From contig JAPUUO010000063.1 of the NCBI GenBank assembly GCA_026967815.1, positions 2,147 through 7,970 on the forward strand: a stretch of 5,824 nt of DNA. The letters are read 5' to 3'. Below are positions 1-5,252 of the stretch, in pieces. Position 1 is the first letter of the stretch. Each line of letters starts with the position of its first letter. The stretch is from Candidatus Bathyarchaeota archaeon. Its GTDB lineage: Archaea > Thermoproteota > Bathyarchaeia > Bathyarchaeales > Bathyarchaeaceae. The position numbers and the translations under genes were made by a program. A model generated the notes under the pieces. That model was not told the DNA's origin and did no database searches. It saw only the letters and a program-made list of their open reading frames with translations.

Positions 1-374
1 AATCCTTTGCGAGTTATAGTCTCTCGCACTTGTCTCACAATGCTGTTTTGGTCATGCCCTACGGCGATGATGTCTGGCCCAATTTTTTCAATTACCTTCC
101 CCATGTTAAAATCTTCAAACCCTAATATGGCTTCGTCAACAACTTTGAGGGCTTCGACCAGTGCTCTTCTGTGGTCCTCTGGCACAACTGGTTTGGATCC
201 TTTGCGTTTTTCGGCTGTTTTGTCTCTGGCGATGATAACGACTAACTTCGCGTTTGCTCCTCCTGCCTTTTTAGCTTCCTCCAGATACTTAACGTGACCC
301 ATATGAAGAACATCAAAGGTCCCAGATGCCAAAACAACCTTGCTCTTCTTTTTTATTGCTTCTTTTCCGGCCAT
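1..374 (-). CDS. ribL: FAD synthetase RibL (nucleotidyltransferase family), C-terminus cut off by window edge
   Basis: The visible 124 residues start at the ATG complementary to 372-374 and run off the left edge, so the C-terminus is missing. The family is about 150 residues, so most of the protein is present. Seen: the nucleotidyltransferase signature GTFDVLHMGH at residues 18-27 (the HxGH nucleotide-binding motif), KYLEEAKKAGG just after it, a PEDHRRALVEALKVVDEAILG stretch around 65-85 and PDIIAVGHDQ at 100-109. These are typical of archaeal RibL, which adenylates FMN to FAD in the cytoplasm. Related cytidylyltransferases (glycerol-3-phosphate type) share the fold, but the overall string fits RibL best. 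The start overlaps the end of the DUF357 gene by 22 bp, and a GAGGTG Shine-Dalgarno at 386-391 sits 11 nt upstream, so it is probably translated from the dphB-DUF357 message. The cysteines reported near the RibL C-terminus cannot be checked here. Confidence 0.9.
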   Translation of the reverse strand, partial: MAGKEAIKKKSKVVLASGTFDVLHMGHVKYLEEAKKAGGANAKLVVIIARDKTAEKRKGSKPVVPEDHRRALVEALKVVDEAILGFEDFNMGKVIEKIGPDIIAVGHDQNSIVRQVRETITRKG

Positions 375-622
375 GAGAATTCTGCCACCTCGAGCAGTTT
401 CAAAGCGTCCAATAGCCCCTCAGAATAAGCAATAGACGCTAATCCTGTCTCAAATTGTTTTCTATCCCGATAATACTTCGCATCGTCAAAATAACGTTTA
501 GCGGTTTCGACGACAAGATTCACTTTTTTATTGTCAACTTGAATGAATTGATCGATTTCAATTTCTGCCAAAACCACTTCAGTGTTCCCTATGTATTTTT
601 CGAGCAGTTCTTGCAGTTTCAT
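353..622 (-). CDS. DUF357 family protein (89 aa, function unknown)
   Basis: This is a small, all-alpha, highly charged protein without signal peptide or membrane segment. The part that identifies it is residues 41-76, with AKRYFDDAKYYRDRKQFETG followed by LASIAYSEGLLDALKLL. That is the DUF357 pattern: a tyrosine-rich helix, a charged turn, then an A-x-A/S-Y-S/A-E-G-L-L-D-A helix, similar to HEPN-like or TPR-like helical pairs. No biochemical role is established that I know of. The ATG overlaps the dphB stop in the sequence ATGA (4 bp), and a GGAG inside the end of dphB lies 8 nt upstream, so it is translationally coupled to dphB. Its own 3' end overlaps ribL by 22 bp. Tight placement between dphB and ribL suggests a housekeeping role linked to one of them, but this is inference. 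Confidence 0.85.
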   Translation of the reverse strand: MKLQELLEKYIGNTEVVLAEIEIDQFIQVDNKKVNLVVETAKRYFDDAKYYRDRKQFETGLASIAYSEGLLDALKLLEVAEFSWPEKKQ

Positions 623-1425
623 TCAACCAGCTCCTTCACGCTTTCAGGCGCCTCAGCAAATGTTACCAGTGCTTCCGCTTCAATAAAGTGAAGTTTACCG
701 GGAAAAACAAGCGAATGGGGCGAACGACCAAATTCACAGTTCATCAGTTCTGCCACATACCCCGCTTTCACTGTTGGGCTACATGAACCGGCTCGTGCAA
801 TGCCAACCGCAAGAGTGTCAAGGGTCACGACGTGCTTTCGCTTCATTTTCTCTATTGCCAGAAGAACTTCCAGGCCTTGTTGTATCGTCATGTAGCGTTG
901 TTCATCAGCTTTAATATCGAGAAAGCAGAGAGTATGAAGACCGCGTCTCATGTTTTCCATGACAACCATGTAGGGGGTCTCAACCGTAGAAATCTCGTTT
1001 GTAAAAGGAATGGTGACGCTTCTTCCATATTTGTAATTTTGAAGCCCTGATAGACCGATGACTGCGGAAATAATTGACGCTCCATGAACGATTCTTGTTC
1101 TTACCCCTTGTTTTTCGGCGCGGATTCGCAGGTCCACATGGGTAGTAGCTATTAATGGGTCGCCTGGGACTAGCAGAACAGTTTTGCCTTTTTTTGCTGC
1201 GTCCAATATTTTTTCCCCCGACTCTTCCTCTAAGTCAAGCCTAGAAACAACGGAAATTTTCTTTTTGCTCAGTTTTTCAAGTTTTGAAATGGAAAAAGCA
1301 GGCATCAGGCTAGTGTAAAGTTCAGCAAAGACCACGTCTGCTTCTTTTATCGTTTCCGACCCTCGGAGTGAAAGGTCTTTCTCATCGTATAGGCCTAGAC
1401 CCACAAAGACAAGTTCGCTTGACAT
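619..1425 (-). CDS. dphB: Diphthine synthase (diphthamide biosynthesis methyltransferase)
   Basis: DphB is an S-adenosylmethionine-dependent methyltransferase. It trimethylates the 3-amino-3-carboxypropyl group on the modified histidine of translation elongation factor 2 to give diphthine, the second step of diphthamide synthesis. Seen: the N-terminal strand LVFVGLGLYDEKDLSL (5-20), AELYTS (34-39), the SAM-pocket loop VPGDPLIATTH (86-96), RIVHGASI (111-118), GLHTLCFLDI (162-171) and the family's closing signature PHSLVFPGKLHFIEAEAL (236-253). At 268 residues it is the usual length for archaeal DphB, which has the tetrapyrrole-methylase fold. The ATG has an AGGAAG ribosome site 7 nt upstream. 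It is first in the overlapping set dphB-DUF357-ribL and lies 208 bp downstream of the oxidoreductase beta gene, so it may have its own promoter. All expected blocks are intact and nothing looks truncated. Confidence 0.96.
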   Translation of the reverse strand: MSSELVFVGLGLYDEKDLSLRGSETIKEADVVFAELYTSLMPAFSISKLEKLSKKKISVVSRLDLEEESGEKILDAAKKGKTVLLVPGDPLIATTHVDLRIRAEKQGVRTRIVHGASIISAVIGLSGLQNYKYGRSVTIPFTNEISTVETPYMVVMENMRRGLHTLCFLDIKADEQRYMTIQQGLEVLLAIEKMKRKHVVTLDTLAVGIARAGSCSPTVKAGYVAELMNCEFGRSPHSLVFPGKLHFIEAEALVTFAEAPESVKELVE

Positions 1426-1432
1426 TTTTGGA

Positions 1433-1477
1433 CTTCCTTGTGTTCAATTCATAATTGGAAGGGAGAGACCTAATAAG
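1433..1477 (-). promoter_or_regulatory. Possible promoter and ribosome binding site for dphB
   Basis: On the minus strand a TATA-like CTTATTAG (1470-1477) lies about 50 nt before the dphB ATG. This predicts a transcript start near 1448 and a short leader. The leader holds AGGAAG (1433-1438), 7 nt before the ATG. The box is a weak match, and read-through from the oxidoreductase genes is equally possible. Confidence 0.3.
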
Positions 1478-1583
1478 CTTGGAGATGCAGCATGATCTCT
1501 TCTTTCCTGTTTACGCTTTCTCCCTCGTAGTCGTTTTTGCACCACTTAAGTTGCCAAGCAAGCCGAAGAAAATCGTGGCACAC
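1470..1583 (-). CDS. Possible small ORF or gene remnant between korB-like and dphB genes
   Basis: The 208-bp gap between the beta subunit and dphB is open in one minus-strand frame and ends with TAG at 1470-1472. With the in-frame GTG at 1581-1583 it encodes 37 residues, including DFLRLAWQLKW and the charged stretch NDYEGESVNRKEEI. Purine-rich first codon positions and A-rich second positions look coding-like. The start is the weak point. The GTG has GGAGG 17 nt upstream, which is too far. The only ATG in frame (1698-1700) lies 67 bp inside the beta gene without a ribosome site. The coding-like look continues upstream of the GTG to about 1630, so a 5' part may have been lost, or a rare start used. 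I recognise no family. It could equally be non-coding spacer. Confidence 0.25.
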   Translation of the reverse strand: MCHDFLRLAWQLKWCKNDYEGESVNRKEEIMLHLQAY

Positions 1584-1633
1584 GTGGCTTTTGGTGGGAT
1601 CCTCCTCAATAGCCCTTTCCCGTTCAGGTTGAA

Positions 1634-2599
1634 CTACGTTACTATCAATTCTTCGAGTAGTGCTGCTAAGTTTGCAGTTGGAGCCCCATCGTCCTTGCAT
1701 ATTTTCTGTTTTGCTGGAGGTTTTTGTCCATAATGTGGTATCCTCTTGGAGATTCGGTCTTCATACGTTGGCAAGGTTTCGTTTTGGTAGAAAACACCTA
1801 TGGGAATTCTGTCTCCCCATTCTCTAGCCCTTTCAAAGGCAGACACAATCTTTGACATTTCCTCTTCAGGACCGCGCACCACAGGGTCATAACCGGTCTC
1901 TTCCAGTTTGTAAAGTCTAGACACTGCTTTTCCTGTAGCTGGATCCATACGGTCTTCACCGCTGTACCATTCTTTGGTGTTGATGTCATTGTAGGTTGGA
2001 CATGGTTGAAGTACGACAATCAGCGCGAGTCCTCGATGTTGCATGCCTTTCTTTATCATTTCCTTCAAGTGACGCACGTCGTAAGCGTAGCCTCTGGCTA
2101 TGAAGGTATAACCCGATGTCAACGCAAGGGCTATAGGATTAATGCCGTCATTTATGTTAGGTTTTGGAAGCGACTTTGTCTGCAACCCGAGCTTGAGCGT
2201 TGGCGAAGCTTGCCCTTTGGTTAATCCGTAAACTCCGTTGTCGTGAATAAGATAAGTGATGTCTATGTTTCGTCTTCCAGTGTTGACAAAATGTCCGACG
2301 CCTATTCCGAGTCCATCGCCGTCGCCTCCAACTGCTATGACTTCCAGTTCTGGATTGGCCAATTTTGCCCCTATGGCAAACGGAAGGGTTCTACCATGTA
2401 GCGTGTGGATTCCATAAGCATTTATAAAGTGAGGCATTTTTGCGTGGCATCCTATGCCAGAGAATACGGCTACTTTGTAGTGTGGCAACTGCAACTCGGC
2501 TAAAGTCATCTGTAAGGCTGCGAGAATCCCGTAGTCTCCGCATCCAGGACACCAGTCGACGAAAACTTTGGTTCGGTAATCTGTCATTTTAAGAGCCAT
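1634..2599 (-). CDS. 2-oxoacid:ferredoxin oxidoreductase, beta subunit (TPP and [4Fe-4S] binding)
   Basis: This is the catalytic beta chain (321 aa) of a KorB/PorB-type enzyme that oxidises 2-oxoacids with CoA to acyl-CoA and CO2 and reduces ferredoxin in the cytoplasm. Seen: WCPGCGDYG with Cys17 and Cys20, Cys51 in SGIGCHAK and Cys200 in QPCPTYN. Together these are the four ligands expected for the single cluster of the Sulfolobus-type beta chain. The thiamine diphosphate/Mg motif is GDGDGLGIGVGHF (92-104) with the following HDNGVYGLTKGQASPT (119-134). Lys54, Leu126 and Lys128 correspond, as I recall the Sulfolobus tokodaii structure, to active-site and plug-loop residues. The first ATG is preferred: AGGTG at 2607-2611 is 7 nt upstream, while the second in-frame ATG (2585-2587) has none. 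The start overlaps the end of the alpha gene by 11 bp. The C-terminus (LAALLEELIVT) is typical, so the chain is complete. Substrate preference (pyruvate, 2-oxoglutarate or broad) cannot be read from the sequence. Confidence 0.95.
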   Translation of the reverse strand: MALKMTDYRTKVFVDWCPGCGDYGILAALQMTLAELQLPHYKVAVFSGIGCHAKMPHFINAYGIHTLHGRTLPFAIGAKLANPELEVIAVGGDGDGLGIGVGHFVNTGRRNIDITYLIHDNGVYGLTKGQASPTLKLGLQTKSLPKPNINDGINPIALALTSGYTFIARGYAYDVRHLKEMIKKGMQHRGLALIVVLQPCPTYNDINTKEWYSGEDRMDPATGKAVSRLYKLEETGYDPVVRGPEEEMSKIVSAFERAREWGDRIPIGVFYQNETLPTYEDRISKRIPHYGQKPPAKQKICKDDGAPTANLAALLEELIVT

Positions 2600-4532
2600 G
2601 GGGTAACACCTGCCTTTTCGGCGCTTTTTCCTGCAGTATTAGCTTGATGGCATTGTAAACTTCGTCTGATGACATGGGGAGACCACTGTATTTCAAGACA
2701 TAATTATCCATGACCACGCCTGTTTGCTCCCTGATTATGCTCGCCAACTGTCCCGAATAGTTCATCTCCACATCAATCCTTTTACCAGCTCTGTTCAATA
2801 CTTCTGAAACGTGCTCTTTTGGAAACGGATGAACCATGCGAATTTGAAGGAAATTTACTTTCCAGCCTTCCTGACTCAATCTTTTCATAGCATCAAGAAT
2901 GGCGCCTTTAGGAGACCCCCAACTAACAATAGTCACCGAAGCCTCTGGTGCGCCGAAGAAGCTGACTCTTTCTTCAATAGGAATCTCTCGGTCAACTAGC
3001 TCAAGTTTTCTCATTCTCTTCTCCATCATACGCGTTCGGTTTAGTGGCTCCTCACTAGTATGACCAAACTCATCATGCTCATTGCCAGTGTTCCAGAAAA
3101 CAGCATTTGGTGTTCCCAGCGGAATACGTGGAGAAATGCCTGACTCAGTGAACTCAAACCTTTTGTACCGATCGGTCTTTTCCCATTGGAAACGCAGTTG
3201 CCCACGGTCTATCTTTGCACGGCTTGTATCGAATATTTTACAGCTTCGGGTACTGTTAGCTATTGCCTTATCGATCAAGTGAATGACAGGCATCTGATAC
3301 TTCTCAGCATAGTTGAACGCTCGAATAGCATCGTAGAAGCACTCTTCAGTGTCGCCTGAAGCCAAGACAATCCGAGGAAATTCCCCGTGAGAAGCGTGTA
3401 TAGCAAATTTAAGATCGTCTTGCCCATGTCTGGTCGGCAACCCAGTAGAAGGAGCACCTCGCTGATAATAGTTTATCACCACTGGAACCTCATTCATTCC
3501 AGCCCAACCTAAGCCTTCAACCATTAAAGAAAAACCTGGACCAGAAGTGCTTGTGGCAGTCCTTGCCCCAGCAAGTGCAGCACCAGAAGCCATATTTATG
3601 GCTGCAATTTCATCTTCTGTCTGCATCACGACAATGGACCCTTCTTTCTCTTCACCAGACGTACCCTGAACTAAGTCGAAAATTTCGTTAGCTTCTAGGT
3701 ACACGCTTTCGTCGGCAGCTGGAGTAATAGGATAATAGGTTTGAACTCGACACCCGCCCAGAAGCTTGCCTAAAGCCACCGCTTCAAATCCCGACACCAA
3801 GATTCTTTTTTCATCTGTTTGAACTGTTTCAAGTTTGTACCCAAAATCGCCACCAAATTCTTGTTCAACATATTCGTAGGCTTTGTCCAGGGCAAGCATA
3901 TTCATGACAATGATGCGAGGTTTCTTAGCGAAAACCATGCTGACAGCTTTTTTAACCATCGCTTTATCAAAATCTAAGAGTCCAAAGGATATACCCAACG
4001 ACAGAACATTAATCATTCTGGTGAGTTTACTAAGTCGTTCTTCATCGATCTGTTTGGCTATATCTTTGAGCAACTCCATGTATGGAACAGCGTATATGCG
4101 AACGTTGGTCCTTTCAGCGTCCTTTAAAAGATCGCTTACTGTCCTTGCCTCAACTTCTTTTTTCTCTGCAGTTTTCTGAAATTCCGCCAGAAACGGCGGT
4201 GGCAAAGTTGGAATGTTCATGATTTTGGTGTTTAAAATCGCTTCGTCACAGATGATTCCTCCCTTAGGGGCTACATCCCAGACATGCCTTACTACGCTTT
4301 CGGCGTCAAAAGTGCAGAGCAGATTCACGAAGTCCACTCTTGACCTCACTTCTCTTTTTGAAATTCTCATGTGAAAGTAGCTGTGCAAGCCTTTGATGTT
4401 GGAGTGATACTCTCTTTCCCCGTAAACATGCAACCCACCGTAGCAACAGGCTCTTGCAAAAATGTTGGCTGCAGAGTCAACTCCGCTACCTTGGGGTCCA
4501 CCTATCATCCATACAAAATCTTGGCTAGCCAT
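2589..4532 (-). CDS. 2-oxoacid:ferredoxin oxidoreductase, fused gamma-alpha subunit
   Basis: This large chain (647 aa) is the partner of the beta subunit encoded just downstream. Residues 1 to about 215 are the gamma domain, with GGPQGSGVDSA (11-21) and EYHSNIKGLHSYFHMR (41-56). Residues about 243-430 are the pyrimidine-binding TPP domain, with the hallmark YPITP at 267-271, TEDEIAAI (305-312), TSTSGPGFSLM (327-337) and QRGAPSTGLPTRHGQDDL (357-374). Arg358 in that stretch is the expected 2-oxoacid carboxylate contact. Residues about 530-625 are the C-terminal transketolase-like domain II. Fusion order and length match the two-subunit OFORs of Sulfolobus, haloarchaea and Mycobacterium KorA (about 630-650 aa). 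No delta ferredoxin subunit is encoded beside it, as usual for this class. The ATG has AGGAG (4541-4545) 8 nt upstream. It sits 43 bp after a 41-residue cysteine-rich protein gene, probably on the same transcript. Substrate is undetermined. Confidence 0.96.
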   Translation of the reverse strand: MASQDFVWMIGGPQGSGVDSAANIFARACCYGGLHVYGEREYHSNIKGLHSYFHMRISKREVRSRVDFVNLLCTFDAESVVRHVWDVAPKGGIICDEAILNTKIMNIPTLPPPFLAEFQKTAEKKEVEARTVSDLLKDAERTNVRIYAVPYMELLKDIAKQIDEERLSKLTRMINVLSLGISFGLLDFDKAMVKKAVSMVFAKKPRIIVMNMLALDKAYEYVEQEFGGDFGYKLETVQTDEKRILVSGFEAVALGKLLGGCRVQTYYPITPAADESVYLEANEIFDLVQGTSGEEKEGSIVVMQTEDEIAAINMASGAALAGARTATSTSGPGFSLMVEGLGWAGMNEVPVVINYYQRGAPSTGLPTRHGQDDLKFAIHASHGEFPRIVLASGDTEECFYDAIRAFNYAEKYQMPVIHLIDKAIANSTRSCKIFDTSRAKIDRGQLRFQWEKTDRYKRFEFTESGISPRIPLGTPNAVFWNTGNEHDEFGHTSEEPLNRTRMMEKRMRKLELVDREIPIEERVSFFGAPEASVTIVSWGSPKGAILDAMKRLSQEGWKVNFLQIRMVHPFPKEHVSEVLNRAGKRIDVEMNYSGQLASIIREQTGVVMDNYVLKYSGLPMSSDEVYNAIKLILQEKAPKRQVLPHGS

Positions 4533-4575
4533 TTTCGATTCTCCTATGAAGAGGAAACGGTAATGTGCTGAAGTT

Positions 4576-4701
4576 TTAGCCTCCAGTGCACGTGTTTGGC
4601 CCTATGCAGCATTTGCATAGAATTGTTTCGTCGCAGTAGGGGCATTTGCAGTCACAGTGCTCTATTGGATTACCACATCTTTCGCACATAATTTCTGACA
4701 A
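4576..4701 (-). CDS. Cysteine-rich 41-aa metal-binding mini-protein (unrecognised family), TTG start
   Basis: A small gene starts at TTG (4699-4701) and ends at TAA (4576-4578). It is supported by a strong ribosome site, AGGAGG at 4712-4717, 10 nt before the TTG. The in-frame ATG at 4687-4689 would be 22 nt away, so the TTG start is chosen. Of 41 residues, ten are cysteine (6, 9, 16, 18, 20, 23, 29, 31, 32, 38) plus His15. They are arranged as CERCG, then HCDCKCPYC, then CKCC and a final TCTGG. Two zinc knuckles (CxxC and CPYC) plus a CxC/CC cluster suggest zinc, or another soft metal or an Fe-S cluster. The spacing is not that of a 4Fe-4S ferredoxin (CxxCxxCxxxC). It precedes the oxidoreductase alpha gene by 43 bp on the same strand, so it is likely co-transcribed. 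It could be a metallothionein-like store, a tiny zinc ribbon or an accessory to the Fe-S enzyme. I do not recognise the family, and function is unassigned. Confidence 0.75.
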   Translation of the reverse strand: MSEIMCERCGNPIEHCDCKCPYCDETILCKCCIGPNTCTGG

Positions 4702-4711
4702 TTAAGCAACG

Positions 4712-4717
4712 CCTCCT
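4712..4717 (-). promoter_or_regulatory. Strong Shine-Dalgarno site deciding the TTG start of the cysteine-rich gene
   Basis: The minus strand reads AGGAGG here, 10 nt before TTG at 4699-4701. It is the best ribosome site in the window. The next in-frame ATG would be 22 nt away, which is too far, so the TTG is the likely initiator. Confidence 0.7.
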
Positions 4718-4743
4718 AAACTTTTTGTTATCTCACAAAGTTT
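4718..4743 (-). promoter_or_regulatory. Imperfect 26-bp dyad between TATA box and ribosome site
   Basis: The arms AAACTTT and AAAGTTT (7 bp, perfect) enclose 12 bp, of which the TG/CA and central AT pairs also match, giving 9 of 13 possible pairs. The dyad covers the stretch from the TATA-like box to the predicted transcript start of the mini-protein/oxidoreductase operon. That is where an archaeal repressor would block polymerase. The AT-rich content makes a chance match possible. Confidence 0.3.
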
Positions 4744-4756
4744 AAGTGTTTTTCGG
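4741..4756 (-). promoter_or_regulatory. Candidate archaeal promoter (BRE + TATA) for the cysteine-rich gene and oxidoreductase operon
   Basis: On the minus strand the purine-rich CCGAAAAA (4749-4756, BRE-like) is followed by CACTTAAA (4741-4748, TATA-like). Its centre lies about 42 nt before the TTG start. A transcript start about 26 nt downstream falls near 4717, giving a very short leader that begins about at the ribosome site. Spacing is acceptable but tight. Confidence 0.4.
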
Positions 4757-4768
4757 ATCATCAGATCC
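4755..4768. promoter_or_regulatory. Perfect inverted repeat GGATC-N4-GATCC beside the minus-strand promoter
   Basis: Two 5-bp arms, GGATC and GATCC, are separated by ATCA. The repeat touches the BRE-like element of the leftward promoter on its upstream side. The position fits an activator or repressor site for the leftward operon. The arms are short, so chance is not excluded. Confidence 0.25.
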
Positions 4769-4813
4769 AAGCATCAAAAAATCACAGGCATCTCGTTATC
4801 GAAATCGCTCAAT

Positions 4814-4823
4814 TGTTCGAACA
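4814..4823. promoter_or_regulatory. Perfect 10-bp palindrome TGTTCGAACA in the divergent intergenic region
   Basis: The sequence TGTTCGAACA is its own reverse complement. It lies near the middle of the 231-bp region between two divergently transcribed units. It could be a binding site for a dimeric regulator acting on either side. No family can be named from the sequence alone. Confidence 0.25.
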
Positions 4824-4870
4824 TAACAAAGTTTCTTATACCTCTAATTGTTAAAACTTAGTTTGCATTC

Positions 4871-4891
4871 ATAAACGTTATAATAAACGTT
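4871..4891 (+). promoter_or_regulatory. TATA box flanked by repeated AACGTT palindromes (promoter plus candidate operator) for the zinc-ribbon gene
   Basis: The TATA-like TTATAATA (4878-4885) predicts a transcript start near 4907 and a leader of about 26 nt before the ATG at 4933. It is bracketed by two exact copies of ATAAACGTT (4871-4879 and 4883-4891), 12 bp apart. Their AACGTT cores are each palindromic, so the whole reads AACGTT-ATAATA-AACGTT. A symmetric site laid over the TATA box would allow repression by blocking TBP. Confidence 0.45.
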
Positions 4892-4932
4892 GAATTACAC
4901 AAGCCACAAGCATAAAATGGGAGTCACAAACA

Positions 4933-5166
4933 ATGAAGCAATCTCAACGTACAATCTTTGAGGTTGACATAACCCAAATTGACGGAGACGGAGATTTTCC
5001 CTGCCCAAAATGCGGAGTCATGATCTCGCCTGAAGATGAAACCGAAACAGTTTACAAAATTGTTGACACACGAGTCAAAAACCAGACCCTTGAAGAACTA
5101 GTGATTCTGTGTAACAAGTGTGGAAGCAAAATCCGTCTAGTTGGGTTTCTCACCTTAGAAGAATGA
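4933..5166 (+). CDS. Small zinc-ribbon protein (77 aa), function unknown
   Basis: A complete small cytoplasmic protein with one zinc ribbon: CPKCG (Cys24, Cys27) and CNKCG (Cys60, Cys63), the four ligands of a two-knuckle ribbon with a 32-residue loop. Between them lies an acidic stretch, ISPEDETE (31-38), then beta-prone VYKIVDTRV and an L-x-x-LVILC strand. The N-terminal FEVDITQIDGDGDFPCPKCG resembles small conserved archaeal zinc-ribbon proteins, which have no assigned role that I know of. The ATG at 4933 has GGGAG (4919-4923) 9 nt upstream and a good TATA-like box further up. It is divergent from the cysteine-rich/oxidoreductase operon and followed after 86 bp by another zinc-finger gene on the same strand. 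Possible roles (nucleic-acid binding, polymerase- or ribosome-associated factor) are guesses. Confidence 0.85.
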   Translation: MKQSQRTIFEVDITQIDGDGDFPCPKCGVMISPEDETETVYKIVDTRVKNQTLEELVILCNKCGSKIRLVGFLTLEE

Positions 5167-5199
5167 CAAGAACAGTCTTTTCAAGTGCGTATTCCCTCA

Positions 5200-5244
5200 T
5201 TTTAAGTAACAATTAAAATCTCCGAAATGCAAGTCTAAGGTAGG
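5200..5244 (+). promoter_or_regulatory. Possible promoter and ribosome site for the downstream zinc-finger gene
   Basis: The 86-bp gap contains TATA-like TTTTAAGTA (5200-5208) and AATTAAAAT (5211-5219). AAGGTAGG (5237-5244) follows, 8 nt before the ATG at 5253. The gene may have its own promoter or share the one before the zinc ribbon. The match is weak. Confidence 0.3.
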
Positions 5245-5252
5245 CACGTGAC

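Noticed and set aside
7..297. Plus-strand open frame of 96 codons
   Set aside because: It is antisense to ribL, whose GTFD and HMGH motifs are clear. The product has no domain pattern.
1455..1733. Plus-strand open frame of 92 codons across the korB-dphB gap
   Set aside because: Its hydrophobic look comes from reading opposite the beta gene's end and the gap. No ribosome site was seen and it would converge against the operon.
2585..2587. Alternative ATG for the beta subunit, four codons downstream
   Set aside because: No ribosome site precedes it, while the upstream ATG (2597-2599) has AGGTG at a 7-nt spacing. It remains possible through coupling, since it lies 1 nt after the alpha stop codon.
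3883..4179. Plus-strand open frame of 98 codons
   Set aside because: It is antisense to the gamma domain of the oxidoreductase alpha chain, with no independent support.
4576..4701. Reading the cysteine-rich mini-protein as a ferredoxin (missing delta subunit)
   Set aside because: The expected CxxCxxCxxxCP repeats are absent. The cysteines come as CxxC, CxCxCxxC and CxCC, which do not match a 2x[4Fe-4S] ferredoxin.
4702..4932. Search for an RNA gene, CRISPR repeat or mobile-element end in the divergent intergenic region
   Set aside because: No cloverleaf, no regularly spaced repeats and no terminal inverted repeats with target duplication were seen. Only short dyads and promoter-like elements are present.
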